Origin: Bacteriovoracaceae bacterium | GTDB taxonomy: Bacteria; Bdellovibrionota; UBA1018 | Direction: 5' to 3' | Length of the DNA: 10,809 nt | Assembly: GCA_023250755.1 (NCBI GenBank) | Contig: JAHFAC010000036.1 | Coordinates: forward strand, 1 to 10,809 | In this document: positions 5,578 through 10,809 of the stretch, in pieces | Layout of the letters: every line of letters starts with the position of its first letter | How positions within the stretch are numbered: the stretch's first letter is position 1 | Notes under the pieces: model-generated | Databases searched by the model: none | What the model was told of the DNA's origin: nothing | Seen by the model: the letters and a program-made list of their open reading frames with translations, nothing else | Translations under genes and position numbers: made by a program

Positions 5578-7623
5578 CTACCTTTTCCAAATAATAAAAT
5601 CTTCAAACGCGCCTATTTTTTTAAAGCCATTCTCAATTAATTGATTTTCAAGCTCAGTAGGAACGTCGCCAAAAACTGTCGAGACGGAGTTGTTATTGAA
5701 GGCTTGTAGCGTCATCTGAATTTGACTGATTAAGGCAAGAGATCCATTCTGAGAGAAAGGGAATACATTAACGACTTTGGCCCTATAGGCTAGTAAGTGA
5801 CTTAGGGGGTAGATGATCCCGATTTTTTCTCCGAGGAGTGTGTGAGCTCGAATGATTTCAAGGAGCTTTTTTTCTCGAGTGACATATTTTTCTGTATTGA
5901 GGGCCAGTCTCCTGAGTTCGGCTACAGGCGATGGAATGCTAAAAGCCTGTGGGATCAGGTAAATATAGCCCATAAAAAGCAATGAGTATGGGATCAAGCG
6001 AATCAATTTTTCTTTTTGGTCAAGGCTGCCCCAATTCTGCCGCTGCTGAAAAGTTTTCCATGACAGCAGCATTAATGAGAAAATCCAAGCCGGAAAAATA
6101 GCGACTAGTACTTCCCAATGTGATCGTCCAACATAATAAAAAAGAGCACCGGCGCCAAATACTCCGCTGAAAATCAATAGGCCGTTTTCTAGGCGATGCA
6201 TAAATATTTCATTTGATTTTAGAGTGTTGGGTTGATCGTGAAGAGAGAGTTGTGTTGAAATCGCTGTAAAAATAGATCCAATAAAGGTAGCCAAGATAAT
6301 AAAGTGCAACCCGAACCCAGGTAACGGAATCATGCAAAATCCATAGAGGGCAAAAATCTTTTGAAAGAAAAGAAGCTTAGAAAAATTAAGGATTTTTCCA
6401 GAGTGGAGGTAAGTAAGAATTAAAAATAGGAGCGTGGCACAAAAACCACTTCCCATGAGGAGTAGTAGAGGTTTAGTGAGATTTTTTATTTTCCGATCCA
6501 TAGTGCTAGTTTCAGTGAAAAATACACAAAGAATCGCGGCTACACAGGCAGGAACCCCGAAGTCAGCGTTGTTGATTGCTGCTAGTGTTGCCGTAAATAA
6601 GATAAAAAATATTTTTCTATCAGATGGGCCAGAGAGGTAATTGGACATCAGAAATAAAACAAGCCAAGGCCAGAAATAGCGAAGGGGACCTACTGCAAAG
6701 TAATTGAAAGGATTCAATTGATGGATATCGCTTGATCCATGGATTGGAAAAAAACTGAGCCCACAAACGGGAAGATATAGTAATAAAGCCAGCCACCCAT
6801 TTTGAGTTAATTTCTTGAAGACAATAAAAATCATCAAAAAACCTAAAAGAGAAAGCCCAGCAAGAATGAAGGAGTAAGTGGTGATGCTTAGGTCAAAAAT
6901 TCTAAAAAATGGCAAGAGCAAGTAGGGGCTCAAAGTTTGATATTGGGGAAAAAAATCAACCAAGGGCGTTCGTCCATTCAGAAGCGCTGCAAATTCATTC
7001 AAAGTATAAGGTAAATGATACTGGATATTGTCGGAAGTTTCACTGAAGCTGCCTTCCGTAAATAGCGACGGGAGGAGGCGGATTATCGTGTAAATAAGCA
7101 TCATTACTGTTGGCGCAGCCGAAAAAAGAGAGGAGGAGGTAGTCAATCTGTTGCGCTGGCTGTTGTACTGGTTTTTAATTTTGATCCAAAAATTTTTAGG
7201 TGTCACTGAAAGTATCGTGAGAAGAATCAAAGCTGAGATATTTTGAAAGCCAGGAAAGTAAGAGTGAATATGCTGATTCTGAGTGATCAGCATCGCTCCA
7301 ATAAAGATGACGAATCCAGCCTGGATTGCCAGAGCCAAGGAGTAAGCCTTGTGAGTGACCCAAGATAAATTTAAAAACAAAAAAAACAGCAGGGGCGCAA
7401 GAACGATCGTCAGCACGTATCTCAAGTGTTCAAGTGACTCAGGCGCACAGTCAGGAAGTGCTCGATGAATGAAAATCTGCTCTACCGGGGGGAGTTGTTT
7501 TTTGAAGTGAAGAAAGAAAGGTGCAATCCAGAGCAAGAGAGGAATCAAGACCAGAACACTTACAGCGGCAGCAAGCCAAGAGCGGGTTAATGTTTGGAGG
7601 GACAGCGGCTTTTGTGACAACAT
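5578..7623 (-). CDS. Large polytopic membrane protein, possible divergent GT-C glycosyltransferase
   Basis: I do not recognise a named family for this 681-residue protein. It has roughly fifteen hydrophobic segments, from a TM helix at about 16-40 to one at 543-560, followed by a soluble tail of about 110 residues (570-681) ending in a region like VFGDVPTELENQL. A periplasmic-side loop holds NGRTPLVDFFPQYQTLSPY (216-233), and YYVGRSHWEVL lies at 496-506. Both resemble motifs I associate with large GT-C-like membrane proteins of glycan loci, so a sugar-transfer role is inferred, not shown. A second loop has ALPDCAPESLEHLRY (55-69). The gene is last in the three-gene leftward operon, nine bases after the preceding stop, with a partial Shine-Dalgarno (TAGGTG). 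It is much more AT-rich than its operon partners, which hints at a separate origin. Alternatives are a polymerase-like or transporter-like glycan protein. Confidence 0.6.
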   Translation of the reverse strand: MLSQKPLSLQTLTRSWLAAAVSVLVLIPLLLWIAPFFLHFKKQLPPVEQIFIHRALPDCAPESLEHLRYVLTIVLAPLLFFLFLNLSWVTHKAYSLALAIQAGFVIFIGAMLITQNQHIHSYFPGFQNISALILLTILSVTPKNFWIKIKNQYNSQRNRLTTSSSLFSAAPTVMMLIYTIIRLLPSLFTEGSFSETSDNIQYHLPYTLNEFAALLNGRTPLVDFFPQYQTLSPYLLLPFFRIFDLSITTYSFILAGLSLLGFLMIFIVFKKLTQNGWLALLLYLPVCGLSFFPIHGSSDIHQLNPFNYFAVGPLRYFWPWLVLFLMSNYLSGPSDRKIFFILFTATLAAINNADFGVPACVAAILCVFFTETSTMDRKIKNLTKPLLLLMGSGFCATLLFLILTYLHSGKILNFSKLLFFQKIFALYGFCMIPLPGFGLHFIILATFIGSIFTAISTQLSLHDQPNTLKSNEIFMHRLENGLLIFSGVFGAGALFYYVGRSHWEVLVAIFPAWIFSLMLLSWKTFQQRQNWGSLDQKEKLIRLIPYSLLFMGYIYLIPQAFSIPSPVAELRRLALNTEKYVTREKKLLEIIRAHTLLGEKIGIIYPLSHLLAYRAKVVNVFPFSQNGSLALISQIQMTLQAFNNNSVSTVFGDVPTELENQLIENGFKKIGAFEDFIIWKR

Positions 7624-7632
7624 CGTCTACAC

Positions 7633-9345
7633 CTACTTCATAAACAAAAAAGCCTGCCATCTTCCGCGTTGGCAAATGTAGCGATTGAGCTTCCACGTGG
7701 GATTGCGCCAGAGACGATTTAAGAAGTAGCCATCCCAAGTCATCCAGACTGATTTGAGTTCGGGGTATTGTAATGCGGATGCATCGATGTGACGTTCTTC
7801 AGTACGAAGGGTCTCGGTGACTACGACCGCTTCAGCATCCTGTCCATGTTGGATGGCGAGATCTGCACGTTCCCAGAAATCATTGGTACGGCTGAATTCC
7901 CAATCGGGATGGTGGCGAGAGAGTTCAATTAAGATATCAGGAAAAGTAGGTCCCCAGATACGAAAGGGTTTTGGGTGTTCGAGTGTTTGTTCGAGTTGAG
8001 TGAGTCGTTTATCTACACAGTTTACGAATTGATGATAAGTATCCCAGTTCCAACTCTCGCTTTGATTCATTTGAAGGGTTTGGTCGATATCCGTATAGGC
8101 AAAAGCTGCTGTCATCGGAATCAGCACTGCTATTAGGCCCTGTAAGGCGAGCCGTTTTTTAGGCAATGAGCGCTGAACCCAAAGACGAAGAGCAGCAATT
8201 CCAACAAAAGCCCAAATCGCAAGGTGAATATAGTAAACAAACCAAACCTCGGGCTTGGATCCCCAAAGCCAGATCGTGCCAACAATCCAACCGGCTGCCG
8301 GGGCGAGGGGGGGGAGATCTGAAGCCGTGGAGGGATAGTTTTTGTCGGAGGGATCGACAACGCTCGCTTTTGGCGTCATTCCTTTCCAAGCGAGGGCGGG
8401 TTTTAGAGCCGGAATAATCAAGCCCCAGAGCAAAGCCAGGAAAATGAAAAACCAAAGACCGACTGAAACCCAGTGAAGCAGTGAGGCGGGCCAAGGCACG
8501 GGATTTCCCATTTGTTGAAATAAGCTCCCGAGAGCTTTATCCATACTGGTGAGCCAGTCGTTTGGGACAGCAAGCCGGGTCCATTGAGTTTCCATTTGAT
8601 GGACAAAAAGATTGAAATGAAGGAGTACAACGGCTAGCCAGGGTGAAAGATACAAAACCGTTCTGCCTAGAGTCGCTAAAATTTTGCGGGGTGATTGATT
8701 AATCAGGCCGAATGCCACCATAAAGAGCAGGTGGATTGCGTTGAAATGCGCGTAAGCTGACAACGCAAGAAGTGCTGAGACCGGATCCCACAGTCCTTTT
8801 GCCTTGAGTCGGTTTGGAAAACCAAACGAGAGTCCAAGTACCAGCGCCATCCCAAAAAACCCAATTAAGGATTCGGGTCGGACCAAAACTGAGGCCCAAC
8901 GCATTTCTGGGTCAAGCGAAAATGCCAAAATAATGATCGCTGCAATTGCTGCGGACAATCCTTTTCTATAGAGTGCACCTACGAGGAGTGCACCACTCAA
9001 GGCCCAGGCCCCGAGTGGCCAGATTTTAATCGCAAAGCTTCCGTCAATTCCAAGCCAACGCCCAATCCCGATCAAGATGGGATAAAGCGGCATGGTATTG
9101 AAGTTGAAGATTCGGTAAGTGGGTTCAAATGGCGCTTGTGGGAGCATCACCCAACGGGGGGGCCATTTAAAAAATTCTTTAGCAACAAAATAGAAAGCAG
9201 AGTCATCTGGCCAAGGGACTGGGACAAAGGCCAGGGGTGAGAGCCAAATCCAGAACATGACTGCGATCGGGAGAAGGCAGAGCAGTCCCAAGGTGCTATT
9301 TGAAAACTTCAGGGTTTTGGATTTTTTCAATTTTTTATTTTCCAT
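7633..9345 (-). CDS. GT-C-type glycosyltransferase, integral membrane
   Basis: The 570-residue protein has about eleven hydrophobic segments. Features of GT-C enzymes, which move sugars from lipid-phosphate donors on the periplasmic side, are Asp47-Asp48 in the first loop (PVPWPDDSAFYF) right after TM1 (19-40), the VRPESL motif (155-160) at the start of a membrane helix, and YYIHLAIW (381-388) late in the membrane part. A soluble C-terminal domain fills about 428-570 and contains GPTFPDILIEL. I chose ATG 9345 because it overlaps the preceding stop by 11 bp; the longer frame from 9387 adds 14 residues inside the upstream gene and has no Shine-Dalgarno either. Runs of eight and seven C bases on the coding strand fall at residues 344-347 and 62-64. 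ArnT, PMT or oligosaccharide-type substrates cannot be separated from sequence. Confidence 0.7.
   Translation of the reverse strand: MENKKLKKSKTLKFSNSTLGLLCLLPIAVMFWIWLSPLAFVPVPWPDDSAFYFVAKEFFKWPPRWVMLPQAPFEPTYRIFNFNTMPLYPILIGIGRWLGIDGSFAIKIWPLGAWALSGALLVGALYRKGLSAAIAAIIILAFSLDPEMRWASVLVRPESLIGFFGMALVLGLSFGFPNRLKAKGLWDPVSALLALSAYAHFNAIHLLFMVAFGLINQSPRKILATLGRTVLYLSPWLAVVLLHFNLFVHQMETQWTRLAVPNDWLTSMDKALGSLFQQMGNPVPWPASLLHWVSVGLWFFIFLALLWGLIIPALKPALAWKGMTPKASVVDPSDKNYPSTASDLPPLAPAAGWIVGTIWLWGSKPEVWFVYYIHLAIWAFVGIAALRLWVQRSLPKKRLALQGLIAVLIPMTAAFAYTDIDQTLQMNQSESWNWDTYHQFVNCVDKRLTQLEQTLEHPKPFRIWGPTFPDILIELSRHHPDWEFSRTNDFWERADLAIQHGQDAEAVVVTETLRTEERHIDASALQYPELKSVWMTWDGYFLNRLWRNPTWKLNRYICQRGRWQAFLFMK
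8307..8314. repeat. Homopolymer G8 (C8 on the coding strand) inside glycosyltransferase gene
   Basis: Eight consecutive G bases on the plus strand encode Leu-Pro-Pro-Leu (344-347) in a loop between membrane segments. Gain or loss of one base would truncate the protein well before its C-terminal domain. Confidence 0.9.
9156..9162. repeat. Homopolymer G7 (C7 on the coding strand) inside the same gene
   Basis: Seven consecutive G bases encode Pro62-Pro63 and the first base of Arg64, shortly after the Asp-Asp loop. A slip here would truncate almost the whole protein. Confidence 0.9.
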
Positions 9346-10624
9346 TCTGCATGTGAAAAGCTGGTCCGTATTCTCCCGGCAATCCATGATTCACATGAAC
9401 CAGGATCAAAAAATGGACTGTTGCAATGGCTGACAAGATACAACAAGCCCAGGCTGCGGTCTTTAGAGTTTTTTGTAATTTTATAGAGGATCCCTTGGAT
9501 GAAACAGCCCACCCCATTCCATAGTAAACCCAAGGAAGAACACCCAACCAGTAATGGATATAAGTCCCCAGCCTCATAAAAAACAGGGCAATGGGAGTAA
9601 AGAGCAGAAGGCAGAGCGCACCGAGGAGTATTGGATTTTGGAGCGCCTTTCGCCACTGGCAAGTCATGCGGATCAGGCAGATCCAAAATAAAAATGCTCC
9701 AAGCACCGAAGAGAGCAGCGTCCAAAATACAGTGAGTTCTAAAATAAGGCTGGGGGAATACTGGCGCATCCAGCTGAGGGCTGGTCTCAGATAAAGGGAG
9801 TAGATTGAATAGGGAGTCGGGAGTGTCGCCTCCATTTTGACAATATTCCAAAGTTGATCCCAGGCGAGGTGCGGAGTCGATGCCCCAGGTCTAAAAAAAC
9901 TCTCGGAATGGAAAAGCATCAGGGCGAAGTAAGGGATAAACGTAATCCAGCCCAAAAGGCTTCCCCAGAGCCAGAATCGATTGGGTTGCGCGGATCGCGG
10001 AAAAAAATCCAGTACGACTCCAATAAAGGCAAGGGCAGTTCCCAAACCTCCAAAGAAGATCCCGGGGAGGTACATGTGGCCACTGATCACTAGAGTGAAT
10101 CCGGAGAGGAATAAAAATAAATTTCTTCGTTTTAAAAAGTGAGCGTCGATAGCCATTGCCAAAAACATCGCACTGAGGCTCATCCAGCTTGCCACGAGAT
10201 CGGGATTCCAGATTTTGCGAGAATGAATCACCCAAGCCATGCTCGTGGCTGACAACGTAAAGCCCAGTAAGGCCGGGCGTGAGTGCCGTAAAAACCAGAG
10301 AGGAGCGGCAATTGAAAGGGCATTAAAGAGAGCGATCGCAAATCCAAAAGTAAGGGGCTCAGTCGCTCCCAAAGAAATCCATCTCACCCAATAAAAAAAA
10401 CCAGCTGATGGGGTAATCCCTGAGTGGTAAGAGGGCGTAACTCCCACCTGAAAAGGGCGTGTACCCAGAGTTGCGATGAGTTGGGCGATGTCTTTTTCAT
10501 CTCCCTTAAATTCCATGTCTCCGATCCATACCAGTCGAAGAGCAAAGCAAATGAAAATGACCGCCAAAGCAAGCAGGGTCTGGGGATCGAGTCTGTTCTT
10601 GAGAGCCATGAAATGGAGTCGCAT
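9335..10624 (-). CDS. GT-C-type glycosyltransferase (PMT-like), integral membrane
   Basis: The 429-residue protein has about ten to twelve membrane segments and no sizeable soluble tail. After TM1 (about 16-34) the first loop carries MEFKGDEKD (37-45), an acidic cluster where GT-C enzymes keep the catalytic carboxylate. HSRKIWNPDLV (134-144) resembles the SR-x-x-WNP segment of PMT-related bacterial glycosyltransferases, and IHYWLGVLPW (356-365) resembles their late HY-x-L-x-x-x-P motif. The expected role is transfer of a sugar from a polyprenyl-phosphate donor on the periplasmic face; the acceptor is unknown. It is first in the leftward operon and overlaps the next gene by 11 bp. The start is uncertain: ATG 10624 and ATG 10609 are both possible and neither has a Shine-Dalgarno. 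An A8 run at 10393-10400 encodes Gly-Phe-Phe-Tyr at 75-78. Confidence 0.7.
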   Translation of the reverse strand: MRLHFMALKNRLDPQTLLALAVIFICFALRLVWIGDMEFKGDEKDIAQLIATLGTRPFQVGVTPSYHSGITPSAGFFYWVRWISLGATEPLTFGFAIALFNALSIAAPLWFLRHSRPALLGFTLSATSMAWVIHSRKIWNPDLVASWMSLSAMFLAMAIDAHFLKRRNLFLFLSGFTLVISGHMYLPGIFFGGLGTALAFIGVVLDFFPRSAQPNRFWLWGSLLGWITFIPYFALMLFHSESFFRPGASTPHLAWDQLWNIVKMEATLPTPYSIYSLYLRPALSWMRQYSPSLILELTVFWTLLSSVLGAFLFWICLIRMTCQWRKALQNPILLGALCLLLFTPIALFFMRLGTYIHYWLGVLPWVYYGMGWAVSSKGSSIKLQKTLKTAAWACCILSAIATVHFLILVHVNHGLPGEYGPAFHMQNGK

Positions 10625-10636
10625 TTTATGTGAACG

Positions 10637-10809
10637 ATGATACCAAGGAGCGAAAGTCTCTGGTATGACAAAATAGTGATTTTCCGAAAGCTGAATCTTT
10701 CACGTCACGCGCCTTGGCTTCTTTCAATGGTATGTGTTGGGGTTTACTGGTTTTGGATTCATCCTCCGAGTTTTAACTTCATCGGACATACCGAAGATCT
10801 CTGCATCGA
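10637..10809 (+). CDS. N-terminal fragment of a membrane protein (runs off right edge)
   Basis: This frame stays open from ATG 10637 (in-frame TGA at 10631) to the window end, giving 57 codons. A basic start (FRKLNLSRH) is followed by a hydrophobic stretch, PWLLSMVCVGVYWFWI, then a loop with FNFIGHTEDLCI. That is a typical first TM helix plus acidic loop, so it may be another GT-C-like or polytopic membrane protein, transcribed divergently from the leftward operon. GTG 10676 is an alternative start giving a more compact N-terminus. AAGGAG at 10645-10650 is too far from the GTG for normal spacing and lies downstream of the ATG. Too little is visible to assign a family. Confidence 0.45.
   Translation, partial: MIPRSESLWYDKIVIFRKLNLSRHAPWLLSMVCVGVYWFWIHPPSFNFIGHTEDLCI
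10640..10666. promoter_or_regulatory. Inverted repeat in the divergent start region
   Basis: ATACCA (10640-10645) and TGGTAT (10661-10666) form perfect six-base arms 15 bases apart, between the leftward operon and the rightward edge gene. It could be an operator if the edge gene starts at GTG 10676. No convincing -35/-10 pair was found for either direction. Six-base arms can occur by chance. Confidence 0.25.

Noticed and set aside
8295..8316. G-rich stretch considered as a G-quadruplex
   Set aside because: There are only two clear G-runs (GGGG and G8) in the stretch, not four separated tracts; the homopolymer reading is simpler.
9327..9851. 174-codon minus-strand frame overlapping the first glycosyltransferase gene
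   Set aside because: It overlaps the real gene in another frame on the same strand; the real frame has regular membrane helices and a junction overlap with the next gene, while this one is mixed in character.
9891..10235. 114-codon minus-strand frame in the first glycosyltransferase gene
   Set aside because: It is a frame shadow of the same gene; the alternative frame keeps no membrane pattern or motif.

Overview
The window looks like chromosomal DNA from a Gram-negative bacterium. Evidence for this is a small secreted protein with a Sec signal, a large Rne/Rng-type RNase with a disordered tail, PrmA, and a run of GT-C-like membrane proteins. The small protein with the STLPFYDQPG motif next to rne reminds me of Bdellovibrionota or deltaproteobacterial genomes. 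That placement is from memory and is only moderately supported; no rRNA or other decisive marker is present.

Left part (1-4847): the 5' end of a deoC-like gene runs leftward off the window (1-327, minus strand). It is recognised by the class motif IDHTLLKPD, which here sits about 100 residues in, behind a long N-terminal extension. Across a 108-bp divergent intergenic region with a perfect 16-bp hyphenated palindrome, a rightward set begins: a small secreted protein (436-858), a 980-residue Rne/Rng ribonuclease (894-3836) and the ribosomal protein L11 methyltransferase PrmA (3843-4847). rne and prmA lie in the same reading frame, separated only by TGA plus six bases, so they are very probably coupled.

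Middle (4850-5514): a complete VapBC type II toxin-antitoxin module follows prmA. It has its own promoter-like sequence and an inverted repeat over the -10 region. The DNA becomes visibly more AT-rich from here through most of the next gene.

Right part (5578-10624, minus strand): three long polytopic membrane proteins are packed head to tail (11-bp overlap, then a 9-bp gap) as one apparent operon. The first two carry GT-C glycosyltransferase-like features: acidic residues in the first periplasmic loop, an aromatic/Arg-Pro-Glu or WNP motif, and in the second a soluble C-terminal domain. The third is a larger, more divergent protein of the same general design. Together they suggest transfer of sugars from lipid carriers to a surface glycan or lipid, substrate unknown. 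A fourth membrane protein starts divergently at the right edge (about 10637 onward).

The points most worth a second look are the roughly 240-residue acidic/Arg-rich insertion inside the S1 domain of the RNase, the N-terminal extension of DeoC, the C8 and C7 tracts in one glycosyltransferase gene (possible phase variation), and the uncharacterised three-gene membrane operon. I did not find CRISPR, insertion sequences, tRNA or rRNA, and no intergenic gap exceeds about 110 bp. Apart from the toxin-antitoxin pair, I see no clear defence system.
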